Positions 10,086 through 20,924 of a stretch of 64,000 bases of DNA are shown here, piece by piece. The notes under the pieces are model-generated. The model did no database searches, was not told the origin of the DNA, and worked only from the letters and a program-made list of their open reading frames with translations. The stretch is from Harmothoe impar (taxonomy: Eukaryota > Annelida > Polychaeta > Phyllodocida > Polynoidae), in the NCBI GenBank assembly GCA_947462335.1, contig OX381706.1:12872784-12936783 (forward strand), written 5' to 3'. Position 1 is the stretch's first letter. Each line of letters starts with the position of its first letter. Position numbers and translations under genes: made by a program.

Positions 10086-10789
10086 GTGTGCCCCAAGCTG
10101 GCCCAACTAGTCCTCAGACACATCCAAGCAACATCGCTGGTGTCTGAGAGGCCATAACCGCATCACTTCCCCGGTATATTCGGTAGGATCCTTCCATCGT
10201 ACCCTCCCACATTTTTTAATACTACAGCACCATTGGAAGCGTAATTGAAACTACTTTCCCCAGCAAGCCTTGGTCCCAGCAATGATGCTTGGTAACTGAG
10301 GTCGAGAGTGTACCAGCTTGAAGTGTGTGCTACTACAATGGCAGTAGATTAAGAAGAATTAATCAATTTTAAGAGGGAAGCACCTGATGGTCCCCAGATT
10401 AAATTAACAAGATCATATAATTTCAATTAGGGGGATTCAAGCCTCAGGGGCAATCTGATTGTACAGACTGTCTCTAATTGAGAAATCAGGGATGACCTCA
10501 CCTCCTGTCATCTGCGCTCAGTGATGCAGTTAACAGGCATGGCATCATTACTATACATTAATAGCAACACAACTTTGACACTTTTTCCCTCACTTTCAAG
10601 GATGAAAGTAAGCAATTCTGGAAATGGATCAAGTTAATTCATTTCATCTAAGCATGCATTCTATCCAAAGTCTAGCTAGCTGAGCAGGCCATTAAATCAT
10701 GTTTGAAATAGTTTCATCAGGTTTCATGTAACCTAGGATCTGTCCTAGGCTAAAAATATAACATTGGGAAAAGATCTGAGGTAGTTACT

Positions 10790-11004
10790 CTTGTCACGCT
10801 GTGTCATATCGGGCCATCATTATCAGATTGATCTGCATGCTAGATATATCAGCATGAGCTAAATGACAATAATAGTAGGCAATTAGGTGTGTAGGTTGGG
10901 TTTATTAGTACATACATACATTAATACTACTGTAGTAATATCCAGAATGAGTTCTGGATTAAGCTGCCGAGCAGGTTCATATAACCAAGCAGGAGCCCAG
11001 TGCC
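10790..11004. other. Break in A/B colinearity
   Basis: Copy A and copy B share no sequence here. B has 940 bp at 50,105-51,046, part of which matches 4.5-4.85 kb, so A probably lost it. Confidence 0.6.
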
Positions 11005-11257
11005 AGATAATACAGTCTTGCTTGAGCAGACATGTTTACACTGAAAAATTGTTTAGTCAGAGGTTAGTCAGTATCTATCCTAGGTTAGGCATAAGGATAT
11101 TCCTCAGGCTAGAACTATTTAGTTAGGACAATATACTTTGCACTCACTGCTATGTCCTGGTAAGACATGGAAACTGCTTCAAACATAATACTAAGTCAGG
11201 GTAGTAATGTAGCAGAATAACCCCCCTTATCTAATCATGCAAGGAAAACACCAGAAA

Positions 11258-11560
11258 CAACAACAAGACTGACCTTCACACTGAGGTATTTTTCATACTT
11301 CTCTGACCATGAACCCGTGTCATTGACCACTAACCTAGCTAACCCTGTGGAGGAAAGTCCTAGCTCATGGGAGCCCTACCACAGGGATCTATTCTGGCCT
11401 CTGACCTTTCACCTCCAAGACCCACCTTGGGAAGGTCGGTCCAGCAGCCTTGGCCAGGCAAACAGGGAATTCAATCTTGTGGTCATCCTCCCCTGATAAA
11501 CTCTCAGCGATAATCAGATCAGCGCCTCCATGTAGTATGGGCAGTCTGCGTCCAGATGAG
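11258..11560 (+). repeat. Paralogous block, copy 2 of 3 (shorter)
   Basis: Same text as 7,430-7,730 and 52,220-52,520, but diverging after GGGCAGTCTG. It lacks the TAGACACGTGTACAGATG wording of the other two. Copy B is closer to the 7.3 kb copy than to this one, pointing to gene conversion or a mosaic origin of B. Confidence 0.85.
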
Positions 11561-12009
11561 GGAAGAGCACGAGCCATAACACACACTAAAGACATCCATG
11601 TGTGCGACCTTCCAGAACTCACTGAGTTCTCCACTCCATCAGGTCTGAGACATGTTATTTCAACCCAGCAGTGAGTGAGGGTCAAAGGTTATGAACTTCT
11701 TTAAACTGGGCCATCTGACCTGGAGGAGGACCAATCCAGTATGGTACATGGTATGCAGTATGGGGTAGCTTCCTGACTTTGGTTGATCAATTATTGCAAT
11801 GAGATGAGGCAATAAGTCAAATCTGCATTGTATTGCATTGTAAACACCGAATTCAGAAATGTTGTATACATAGTTGGAAAGCTAGGTCCTCTGTACCATA
11901 AATATATTGATTCAGTTTTGAAATTCAATGTCATGATCTGTGAATAAACACATGCATATTGCTGTACTGCCCTCTTATCTGTCGACATGATATATATGAA
12001 TGTCCCTAG

Positions 12010-12060
12010 CCAATGGTACATTGATGCAGCATGCTGACCCTATGGATACAGGATATTAAC
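12010..12060. mobile_element. Possible family 1 MITE remnant
   Basis: ATTGATGCAGCATGCTGACC and a CCCTATGG stretch recall family 1; too short to be certain. Present also in copy B near 53,220. Confidence 0.25.
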
Positions 12061-13195
12061 CCTGCTAAACAAGTTGAAAATTTGTAGGCCGCACGTGTTG
12101 CAACTAGCATGGTGGTATGTTTTAAAGCCCCTCACAAAGCCATTAAAGTCTGTGCCAAAAACTATGTAATTAGCATAGCACATTGATTGGAAGAGAATAT
12201 TAGAACTGGTACTTTTACTTTTACTGTCACATTAGGCAGAAGTAGTTGAAAAGTGTATGGCTTCATGCTGACGAATGTATACTAGTCCAACCTTCCTTAT
12301 TATACCTGTGTGATGATGAAGAGAGATGCGATTGTGTCATTTGGGAGGTGGACACAGATATATTATTCACCATGTTCACCATGTTTTGATACTGATGAAA
12401 TAGATACTGTTTTAAAGAGAGAATCCACTGGACCATCGCAAACTGGCAAATAAAGCTTCCTTACAAGGATAATCAGTGACAAAGCTCTCACCGTTGATGT
12501 GTTAGTATCTACTATGTCAGTATATACTGTGACAATAAGGCACACATCTTTTTATATCAAACATCCATAAACTGTGATTAGTTCCGCAGGAGCAACATGG
12601 TCTATGCAAACACTGTCTGGGGAACGAGACCAGACACTATTGTCCAAGATCATTTCAGCAATACAAATCACTTGTAATACATGATATGTGTGACCATTCG
12701 GCACAGGAAACTGTTATTCCTATTAGCAGAGTCTAACCTTTGTCTGGGAAACCCCCAGCTCCTAGTATCATGTTAATGCTGATATGATTTGCGATGTAGT
12801 ATAATTTTTCGCCTAATGGGCTGGGTGCGGAGGGGTGGCTCTAGAGGATGGGCTGTCTCTATTGACACAATAATTTATATGGAAGGTAATGAGAAATTAA
12901 TTGTGATAATGTGTGATTCAAATCAAATATTCTCCCCATCATCTGCCAGTCGATGAGTTAAAAAGCTTAATGTCACATAATTATGGTATTTAGGAAAATG
13001 AAGTGCAGCTGACGGATTCCCTATCAGCTGTTTTACTAACTACATAATGATGTATTATAAATAGCTATAGTTGGCAGAATAGAAATACACATACAAGGAC
13101 ACTACCCCTAGACATGTACTTTGTCCTGTGTGATGATTGCGTCAATTATACAACATTGTCTGTATTTAGATTGCAGTTTCTGTATTTGTGACCAT

Positions 13196-13279
13196 GATAT
13201 AGTTTTAAAACCAACACAGCCGAAGGCTGGTCAGCTGGTCCACAGGGCCCATACGGATTGAAACTGGGTTTGTGACCAT
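13196..13279. mobile_element. 84-bp unit present in A, absent in B, between direct repeats
   Basis: TTTGTGACCAT occurs at 13,185-13,195 and again at 13,269-13,279. Copy B has a single TTTGTGACCAT at 54,376-54,386. This is either an insertion with an 11-bp duplication or a deletion in B through the repeat. The unit contains CAGCCGAAGGCTGGTCAGC and no ORF. Confidence 0.75.
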
Positions 13280-13609
13280 TATCCGCTAGCTCTTGGAAAG
13301 CCTGTACTTAACTGTAGCTCACTGCCACACTATGGATTTAACTTATTCCAGGCTTCTTATAGATATCATGTACTATGAACGAGCACAGTGAGTGTCATAG
13401 CCTCTAATGTTGCTGCTCTCAAGATGGGATTTTTATTTAGCTTCATGTCATTTTTCTGTTGAAATATTGGATTGAAAATTTGATATATTAATGAACGCTC
13501 CATGTTATATGATGTAATATAAAAAGGGGGACTAGCCGTGATCTGTTTTGAGGATTTAATTTCAGGAGGTGCTAATCTCTATGAGAAGTTGCTGGCTCAT
13601 CTATATGTT

Positions 13610-13930
13610 CTAGTTGTCTAATCACCATCAATCATACTCCTTCTCATATTCTCCTGGGGGATAATATACTCCTAAGGCGAGGATCATTTCATGGATCATC
13701 TCCAGGAAAGCCATGACTAGTTTTTAAACTGACAATTATGTTGTCAATTTTCCATAAGTTGTTTGAATTAGATATGACAGCTAACGCCTTTTACCGTTAA
13801 GACACCTACACGTTTACACCCCTGCTAATGGTACTCAATTAGGGAAGCTGTCAGCTCAGAAAAACAAATGCCAACATATAGTCCAATCCCCAATACGGTC
13901 TTTTAATTGTCTCAAATTGATAGATAAAAA
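13610..13930 (+). promoter_or_regulatory. Module M copy 2
   Basis: Core 13,762-13,858 has ATGACAGCTAACGCC, CGTTTACACCCCTGCTAATG and ACTCAATTAGGG followed by AAGCTGTCAGC. Upstream wording TCATACTCCTTCTCATATTC and GACTAGTTTTTAAACTGAC matches copy 1. The inverted pair TGACAGCT...AGCTGTCA flanks the core in this copy and in 54.7 kb. See copy 1 for interpretation. Confidence 0.5.
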
Positions 13931-14393
13931 GCATCAGGATAATCTATCCCTATATGAGAAAAATATATTGTGTGGGTCAGAATGTATAACAGTTCTGGTC
14001 CAGACAAATTGAAAATGCTTCTTTGTGATGCTCGGTGCTATTACTTCCAGCTAAATGTTCATAAGTATCTAACTCTCTTTGCAATATGATGGTTATATTG
14101 ATCAAATCACCTGGATAAGTGCAAATAGAGGGTTTGAAATCATGTGTAGTGTAACCCAAGAACATGCAGAACTGTGGGTCTGACTTTTTGGACATGTAGG
14201 ACCCTCTTATCACATATGTGTATGTTGATTGCGAATACACATAACTTAAATATATACATAAATGCTGGTACAAGTGATGCTGGTGTAAATATATCACATC
14301 GTAAATACCCACACCCTAGCCTACACTCAGCGATACACATATGTCATCCCGTAACCCTTGTATCGTAGAGAACGATTTACTTAACCACATGAC

Positions 14394-14593
14394 ATGTACC
14401 ATACCATTACGATAAAGCACGATAAAGTGCCAGTGCGCTCTACAATTTGACAGGGCTCTTAATAAACCTTGCGCTTATTCAAGGTCATGTTTTTAGTGCT
14501 TAAGAAAAATTTCGAGGCCACCCTATACCCCGGTGCTTATTTAAGGCCGGCACTCTTTCGAAACCAGGCACTTTATTGCGATGGTACAGTATG
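14394..14593. mobile_element. GCGCTTATT-family MITE, copy A
   Basis: Inverted ends TGTACCATACCATTACGATA and TTATTGCGATGGTACAGTA. Interior has GCGCTTATTCAAGGTCATG and GGTGCTTATTTAAGGCC. The copy in B is 55,507-55,707 and an inverted copy is 41,767-41,964. Apparent ORFs through it are composition effects. Confidence 0.7.
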
Positions 14594-14639
14594 TGTTCTG
14601 CAACTTTTACTTCGAACCCTTGCAGTACCCATACCCGTA

Positions 14640-14790
14640 TATGGTCACGAATCTTACACCCTATCGGGTGGAAGTCAAGGGGTCTCAAAATGTCAAGAAC
14701 AGCATTTTTTTCAAATTGGCCGGTTCACTCACAGCGGAAGCCAACCCAGAGCAGACCCCCTTCCTGATTGGATGTCACTTGCAGCCACTC
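14640..14790 (+). promoter_or_regulatory. Block N copy 2 with paired CCAAT boxes
   Basis: ATTGG at 14,715-14,719 and again at 14,767-14,771 are 52 bp apart. The same pair with the same spacing is at 55,826/55,878, 21,098/21,150 and 61,560/61,612. ATTGG is the reverse of CCAAT, the NF-Y target found in many animal promoters. The promoter call is inference; no TATA box or transcript is known here. Confidence 0.4.
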
Positions 14791-14792
14791 TC

Positions 14793-14981
14793 CTTAGGAT
14801 AGCATAATGCATTGATGTTTCATGCCCTTGGTCGTCAAGATGCATCATGCCAACCCAACCAGGTTTAGACACTCTTGAAGGATTGGCATAATGTACCAAT
14901 ACAGCACCTGCGAGTTACTATCCGGGGCTGCATTGGCACATCATGACAATGTATCATTTGGCAACATCTGTCCTTAAAGGG
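14793..14981. mobile_element. Family 1 MITE, 5-prime truncated, copy A
   Basis: It starts within CATAATGCATTGATGTTTC and ends GTCCTTAAAGG-G before TTAG. Family motifs: GGTCGTCAAGATGCATC, CACTCTTGAAGGATTGGC and GCGAGTTACTATCC. The partner in B (55,925-56,092) has lost the other end instead, so insertion pre-dates the duplication. Confidence 0.8.
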
Positions 14982-15200
14982 TTAGGTTCTTTTCCTTATT
15001 TCAGCCATTGCTTGGCGATGTCTGGGCCCTCACCGAAAACAAGGTCCCACTAGTAGAGGTAGTTGCTGCCTTTATGAACACAATTTACACCAAATACACA
15101 TGAAGCTGGTTTGCTGGAGCACAGGAGGCTAATAGACTGCTAAAAGTAGAGGGCTGTTCAGCTACCATGTCTCCATATGGGACTTGTAGGCGGCAGGGAT
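14982..15200 (+). repeat. Block N copy 2, distal half with acceptor-like site
   Basis: TTTTCCTTATTTCAG ends at 15,004, followed by CCATTGCTTGGCGATGTCTG. The same wording follows the site at 21,241, 61,702 and 56,102. The MITE at 14,793 sits between the CCAAT pair and this site. Downstream ACTAGTAGAGGTAGTTGCTG is also shared. No shared open frame follows. Confidence 0.55.
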
Positions 15201-15577
15201 GGAAAACATACAGGAAATATGAACGGGGAGCAGACAAGTATAAAAAGGGAACAGGTCTTTGAATGTGTGAGGAGATGGTTTGATGGCTGTAAAAGATTGC
15301 AATAATAGAAATAACTGGTTTCAATTTCAAGCGTTGGTAATTGCTTGGACATGGACTGTGGTGCAGCAAAAATGTACTTAAATTCTCCATTTTGATTTAG
15401 GTTTGAGAGCAATCTCAATGCTCCTAAAATGCTATGTTACATCTGTCAAGACAAATATATATTATTCAACTGCCTTTAATGAATAAAGACATTCTGGATG
15501 ATAGCGTTGCTGATCATGATATATCAGATATAGGCTACTCATCATAATGCGCCTCCAGCCTCGTGTGGAAGACACCG

Positions 15578-15905
15578 AAGCCAACATTGCTTAGTGGGGC
15601 CTATATGTGTAAGCCCATCTTGGCATGCTGATTTGCCCATATCTGGGTTATGGTCCTTTTTGCCCAGGGCTACAAGTGGGACCCAAGACGCGTCATCCCA
15701 GGTTAAATGTGCCCAGCTCAAGCCCAGATTTATTTAACTCGAGCACAAACTATAATAATTACAATAAATGGTGAATTCTGGAGGAAAACTAGTTGTAAGC
15801 ATGCTTTTAAATATCAGCAATACATATCTATGTAGACAAACAGGGACCATAATCCAGATATGGACAAGCCCATTTGGCCCAAGTATAAGACATGTGGGCC
15901 CCACA
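15578..15905. mobile_element. Long-TIR foldback element (TTATGGTC family), copy A
   Basis: Left arm includes CTGATTTGCCCATATCTGGG and TTATGGTC; right arm includes GACCATAATCCAGATATGG and CAAGCCCATTTGGCCCAAG. Arms exceed 100 bp. Copies lie at 56,681-57,047 and 35,200-35,560. Middle contains CCCGAGCTCAAGCCCAGATT-like text. Non-coding. Confidence 0.75.
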
Positions 15906-15939
15906 GGTGACCAATGCTGTCTGGGAAGGCACGTCTCAA

Positions 15940-16150
15940 CTCTAGGCTGTAACAATAAGCAGACATTAAGAAGCTGACAGGGCCGACAGGCAATTGGATT
16001 ACCATCTTGGCACTTTTTAGTCAATGTCCACTTCAGTAGACTGTTTTCTCTTGGCTTTTTAAATACAGCCAGCACGGTGTCAAAACAGCACAGGTGTTTA
16101 AGAATGTAAGAAGACTGTGGGCTGTGTTAAGATAAAAATAAATGTGTCAT
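15940..16150 (+). repeat. Dispersed repeat, copy A
   Basis: GGCTGTAACAATAAGCAGAC, then GGCAATTGGATTACCATC, then CAGCACGGTGTCAAAACAGC. Matches 57,080-57,290 directly and 590-838 in reverse. It adjoins the foldback element in A and B. Confidence 0.75.
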
Positions 16151-16529
16151 TTAAATTGCATAGAGGCTTACATTTATAGTGGAACCTTAGTTCATACCTA
16201 TCTCCTGATGTTTCATTCATTTGCTTTAAAAATCAATACGGAACAACATTCAGAAGGGTCTACTGTGAAATAAAAACGTACTTGGGTTATCTATTTCCAT
16301 TCAAAAGACGAGTTAGCTGTGATTATTTTTCAGATGTTGTAAATAAGATGAGTGGTTGTATAAAAATTGGCCATCTCACCGGTAGGACAACTACTTCTTC
16401 TTCAATATAGTACATGTTACACAATTCTAGGCACCAATGCTTTCTGACTGTTCATAGTATACATTACGTTATAGCATATGTTGGGCCATTGAGTGTATTC
16501 TAAGCTCTTAAGGCTGAACATGTGTATCC

Positions 16530-16745
16530 GGTTGTGTGGATTCTTTTCAGATGTTGCTGTTATGTCACAATTAATGGCACCAGTTCTCAGCTTTGCCTAT
16601 TCCACTATTCTCATTAATAGATCTTCCACTGACTGCTATTCCTATTTTAAAGATCACTCAAGTAATGCATTCTTTCTTTTCTTATCTTTGCAGGTATGTA
16701 TACTGGCCCACACTCCGAATATGAAAAGCAGTAAAGGGTAGGTGC
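16530..16745 (+). other. Back-to-back splice acceptor/donor motif (recursive-splice-like)
   Basis: CTTTCTTTTCTTATCTTTG then CAG (16,691-16,693) then GTATGT (16,694-16,699). A pyrimidine tract plus CAG|GTATGT is the textbook recursive splice site form. A second acceptor-like TTCTTTTCAG ends at 16,551, giving a possible 142-bp exon at 16,552-16,693. Copy B keeps both (57,923-57,931). The frame is open in A and B, but every difference I counted changes an amino acid, which argues against protein coding. Confidence 0.4.
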
Positions 16746-16749
16746 ATAA

Positions 16750-18020
16750 GATTTTGGACCTCTTTTGGGCCCAGTTTATGCAAGCTATGACTAAAGCTTC
16801 CCTGACACCCAACATGCATTAGGTCAAAGAAAAAGGTGTGTTTCAGGTAACCCGACCCTACATAGCAAACCAGGGGAGACCCTAAAAATATTTATTCAAT
16901 TTTGGGGAAAAGGATCATATAGCAAGTAATTTTTGGTCTATTTCAGAGTTGATTTGATAGTCCACATGTCGACGCTGTTGGCGGCGAGTGGGCGCTGAAG
17001 TTTGTGTGTCAAATCCTTGACTATGTTTCAGGCCAAAGGAAAACAAGATAAGAAATTAAAAAGAAAAAACCCTGACCTCTCTACCTAGATTCTCAGACTA
17101 TGTAACCTGAAACACACCTTTTCTTTTCTTTTGGCCTAGTCTGGTTCAGCATCCCTGGTCCATGTATTAGATAACCTACACCTGCATAGTGGCATACCTC
17201 ATAACCAATGCCCCACACGGTCGAGACGAGGGGTGATAACACCAAATCAATGACCAGTGGGCACTGGTTATGTGGCATACCCCTGAGGATATACGATATA
17301 CCCAAGGTGTGAGCTTCTTTGTAAAACGTTAAACCCAATTGTACTCATAACATCAAATAGATTCAGAGAAAGCTGGATTTCACAGAAATGGTTGGTTTAT
17401 ATATGAGGATTAACCTGTTAAAAGTCGAAGTCTCCCGTCTAGAGTTTTCATATGAGGATAGTGTTGAGGGGCGCTTTCAAATGTGGATTATGTTTCATTT
17501 AAACACTATTGGATTTTAGAAGTAATGATACATTACTGCGTAATGATGTGGGAAAGCCATCCACATAAAAAAACAAATTGATTCAGCTATGAAGTCAGAT
17601 ATGACAGTTGTTGATTCTAGGTTGTCCTCTAGACTAACCCTTTACCGAGAGGATAATGCTTTATATTTTATCAAATTGCTGTTAATTTACCCTGGAACGA
17701 CTAATTTTATCTTAATTTTGGTGACCCTTTAAAAAAACTTGATGCTGCATTTTTTTATAAGGACCAGTCACGTCATCACAATGGCGGTTTGTTTATCTAT
17801 ATTTGTATGGGTATTGAAAAATAATATTTCAGGCCCCCTATTATAATCTGCATAATACAAATCGAAAAAAGTACTAAAATACCACAAAGGCGCCAATTGT
17901 CGACTCTCAGGCTGAGTCCCACATGGCCTACTGCCTCATTGAAAACGACCTCAGGGTCAACTTGTGAAAGAACACACCGAAATGCGTGAACCTTCCATTT
18001 GTTGCACTGTGCTTTCTATC
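16750..18020. other. Duplicated non-coding sequence
   Basis: Matches 57,975-59,080. Around 17,170-17,300 A carries about 74 bp that B lacks, including CAGTGGGCACTGGTTATGTG, which is an inverted copy of ACATCATAACCAATGCCCCA-like text just upstream. No gene. Confidence 0.5.
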
Positions 18021-18027
18021 GAAATGG

Positions 18028-18165
18028 TGTATGAATCTCACCAGTGCTGCATTCATGTATTAGCCAATGCAACCCGATGGGATTGACTCCCAAGGGTCAG
18101 CATGATGCAACAATACATGTACATTGCCAATGAGCTACTCGCTGCTCATTGGTGCATCATGTTAC
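18028..18165. mobile_element. Diverged family 1 MITE remnant, copy A
   Basis: CTCACCAGTGCTGCATTCATG, GGGTCAGCATGATGCAACAA, GAGCTACTCGCTGCTCATTG and GTGCATCATGTTAC. Shared with 59,092-59,230, so it pre-dates the duplication. Confidence 0.6.
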
Positions 18166-18589
18166 ACAGGGTTTCACACGTTTGGTTACACAAGCTAAAA
18201 TAATTAACAGCAAGGCACCTATATGCATTTAAGGCATGCCTTTTAAAGCTGATATTTTCACATTTAAAAGCCTATTAGAGGATATGCTGTAAGTGCATTA
18301 TATGCAAGGACAGTTCTAGTGATAAACAGTAGAGCTTGGTAAAAAGGGGACTAGTGATACGTGGATAGACTACAGGCTGACAACTGCAGGCTTCCATCCT
18401 TCTGTTTAGGGCCGATCCATCTATTGCCAGCTGGGGGAGGGGGCCTGGTCGACATAGGGGAGGTCACAATAAAAAAAAACAGACCCTCGGTGGGGAGGCA
18501 AGCAAAACTAATGAAGCCCCTATGCTGGGGCAAAATTAAAAACAGCCTATTGAAATACCCGCAGATAAGCATGATTGTACAGGAGCATG

Positions 18590-18700
18590 CTTTTTTTTTG
18601 GGGGGGGGCGCATTTCTCAAAATCTGACTGTAGTGGGGCAGGGGGCAGGGGTCAAGACTTTTGGTTAATTGGTGGGAGGGGGGTCTGAAATACTCTGAAT
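18590..18700. repeat. Poly-T/poly-G low-complexity tract
   Basis: TTTTTTTTTGGGGGGGGGCG and nearby G-rich runs; the counterpart at 59,656-59,735 has longer G runs. G-runs on the plus strand might form quadruplexes. Confidence 0.7.
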
Positions 18701-18950
18701 AAAAATCGACGTTTTGGGAAAATCTACCAAGCCTCCTCGGCTGGTAATAAATGACTCGGCCTATGGGTATAATGAGGGATTCAATAATGACGGGAGATGT
18801 GACTGTCATAATTATGGTGCACAGGCGCACTAATGGTATCATTGCCATGTTTTGAGATTGTACGAAAATAAAACCTATCTATGTTAAATAGAGCATCCGT
18901 TTAGACTAGGATATTCGGCCAAGGTATACACGAACAATCTCTTACCTTTA

Positions 18951-19120
18951 CACACTTATCAACACGCTTTTCTGCAGCCACTTTTAACACACATTTTGGT
19001 GTAACACACCACAAACTACACACTCTTTGCCAAAATTGTGTTGATTTCAATGGTGTGTTGCAAATATTGTGTGTAACTCCCTATGCATGTTCCCGCAACA
19101 CACTGTTCTAAGAGTGTAAA
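18951..19120. mobile_element. Small MITE with TTTACAC(A/T)CTTA ends, copy A
   Basis: Left TTTACACACTTATCAACACG and right GTTCTAAGAGTGTAAA are imperfect inverted repeats; interior is rich in GTGTGTT/AACACA. Partner in B: 59,942-60,117. Confidence 0.55.
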
Positions 19121-19397
19121 CAGGGAAGTGGTGTGTAAATGTGAGCATGTATGAAAACCAAAATAAGGCACAGTTAATGTACACTTAAAGCACAACTGTA
19201 GACTATTTTTGCTTACTCTTTTACTAAACTCATTTAACTGTCAGATAAGTAATTTAGACAGCTCGTAAAAGCTTCATGGGTATGTGATGAATAAGCAAAG
19301 CAGAGGTCTTGCTATGCATTTTCCACATTGAGCTTTACTCTTAGCTCAAATTTTCCTGGAAAAAAACAGCTACTTTTTAAAATAGACGAAGTATAAT

Positions 19398-19871
19398 TAT
19401 GCTATTGAGAGAACGCGAACCAGTATTGGAATCATTTTGAAAGTTATTACAATATACTGAGCTCATATGTCATGGTTAAAACAATAATATCTGCCATTGG
19501 CTTTAATAAATATTAGAATCTTGATCTTGATCTTGAGGGATGGTGGGTGGGAGAGTCTCCTGTTTTCACATCCTCTCTGGCAGCAACTGGTTGTTTACTG
19601 CATGTGCTGCCCTATATATAGCCTCCCTCCTGCTACACTGGAGCCTGCAGCCGCTTCTATGTGCACCTGCAGTTTCTTCAAACACTACAAAGAGAGAATC
19701 CTGAAACCAGGCCATACATGTGCCAAGGGTACCGAGGTACACTGGCCACCACTGCTCCTGCACAGTCCTCTATAAGTTATATATATTGCTCCTGTGCTAC
19801 GATATACATCAGGGTTGGTTGCGCGACTCTCACTTCTATCTAAATTATTTATAATATACATTATATATAAT
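19398..19871. mobile_element. 474-bp insertion present only in copy A
   Basis: Copy B reads straight through at 60,343-60,348 (TATGAT). In A the flanks are TATAAT at 19,392-19,397 and 19,866-19,871. The insert has a TATA-box-like CCTATATATAGCC at about 19,609, a CTTGATCTTGATCTTGAG tract near 19,516, and an ORF of 92 codons (19,497-19,775) that I do not recognise. A transposon or retrocopy fragment is likely; family unknown. Confidence 0.65.
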
Positions 19872-19974
19872 ATTGACCGATTTAAGTCATCATAATAACA
19901 AGAATTGCCCATCATCTGAGAATTCGAATAACAGGGGGAGGGTGGCTTATCCACATGCTCTACTCCTATTTTAA

Positions 19975-20216
19975 AATTTTAAGGACAGATGTCACTAAAA
20001 GATGACATTTGTCGTCATGATGCACCAATGTATCCAGGCGAGTAACTCGCCAGTGCTACATTGCTGCATCATGCCGACCCTTCTGGAGTGTCTCAACCCA
20101 GTAGGGTCGGCATGATACTTGAATGCAGCACTGGTGAGTTATTTACTTGGTCTGTATTCATGCTTCATGACGACCAAGGGCATGATGCAATAAGGCATCA
20201 TGCCATCCTTAAAGGC
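19975..20216. mobile_element. Family 1 MITE, well preserved, copy A
   Basis: TTAA at 19,971-19,974 and 20,217-20,220. It shows all hairpins: ATGTCA/TGACAT, CATGATGCACCAATG paired with CATTGCTGCATCATG, CCGACCCT/AGGGTCGG, and a second long hairpin ending TTCATGACG. Partner in B: 60,452-60,674. This copy is a good reference for the family. Confidence 0.9.
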
Positions 20217-20269
20217 TTAATATTGTATCCTGAGGTGCATTGCCTGACAATAGTGTCATGGCTGAGCTC

Positions 20270-20610
20270 TACAGACTTCTAATCACCATTGATCTCACTC
20301 TTTCTCATATTAGTCTCCGTGGACGTACATATACACCCCTAAGGCAAGGGTAAGTTCATGGTTTATCTCTGGGAAAGCCAGGACTCATATTAAAACTGCC
20401 ACTCACTTTGTCAATTCGTCTTTAATTTGTGTGAATTTAATATGACAGCTAATTTGTTTTACCGTGGCAATTTCCATATGTTTACACCCATGCTTATGGT
20501 ACTCAATTAGGGTTGCTGTCCATTGGGGAATATTAATGCTGAAGAGATGGTCTGAGTCTCAATACAGCCGGTTATTTGTCTCCGATATACTGCTAATGAG
20601 CATGGAAATG
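20270..20610 (+). promoter_or_regulatory. Module M copy 3
   Basis: Core 20,430-20,520: TATGACAGCTAATTTG, CATATGTTTACACCCATGC and ACTCAATTAGGGTTGCTGTC. Lead-in is CTCTTTCTCATATTAGTCTC and AGGACTCATATTAAAACTGC. The family 1 MITE ends 50 bp upstream, both here and in copy 5. Confidence 0.5.
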
Positions 20611-20924
20611 ATTCATGCCTATCTTAGAAAAATAATATCACACGGGTCGCAGGATGTCAGCACCTAAAATTTAAACCAATAGGCATCCTACATAAAGAGT
20701 ATATTCCCCTGATGTGAATGCGTCGCCAAACCTTTGTTCGGTTGAAAGTTCACAATGCTCAACGTATGAATAAATCTCGGCTGAACCGAAGGATTCATGG
20801 CAAATTTACATAAGCAAAATGCACCTTAATAGCATGAACATAAACCCACACTTAATTTGTGGAATGCAAAATTAACTGCATTCGGTATGTCATGATAAAT
20901 GTCATAATATATGTTGCTTCAGAT

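Noticed and set aside
11389..11685. Short ORFs across the thrice-repeated block (also 7,607 and 52,374)
   Set aside because: Shared peptide segments occur on both strands at once and end at different places because of indels; consistent with recent DNA copying and not with a gene.
16493..16741. ORF of 82 codons conserved as 79 codons at 57,734-57,973
   Set aside because: The frame is open in both copies, but all base differences I counted between the copies inside the candidate exon change amino acids; no sign of protein constraint, no known motif.
18351..18848. Longest ORF in the window, 165 codons on the minus strand
   Set aside because: The duplicate at 59,420-59,850 does not keep the frame, and the translation has homopolymer and repeat-like character.
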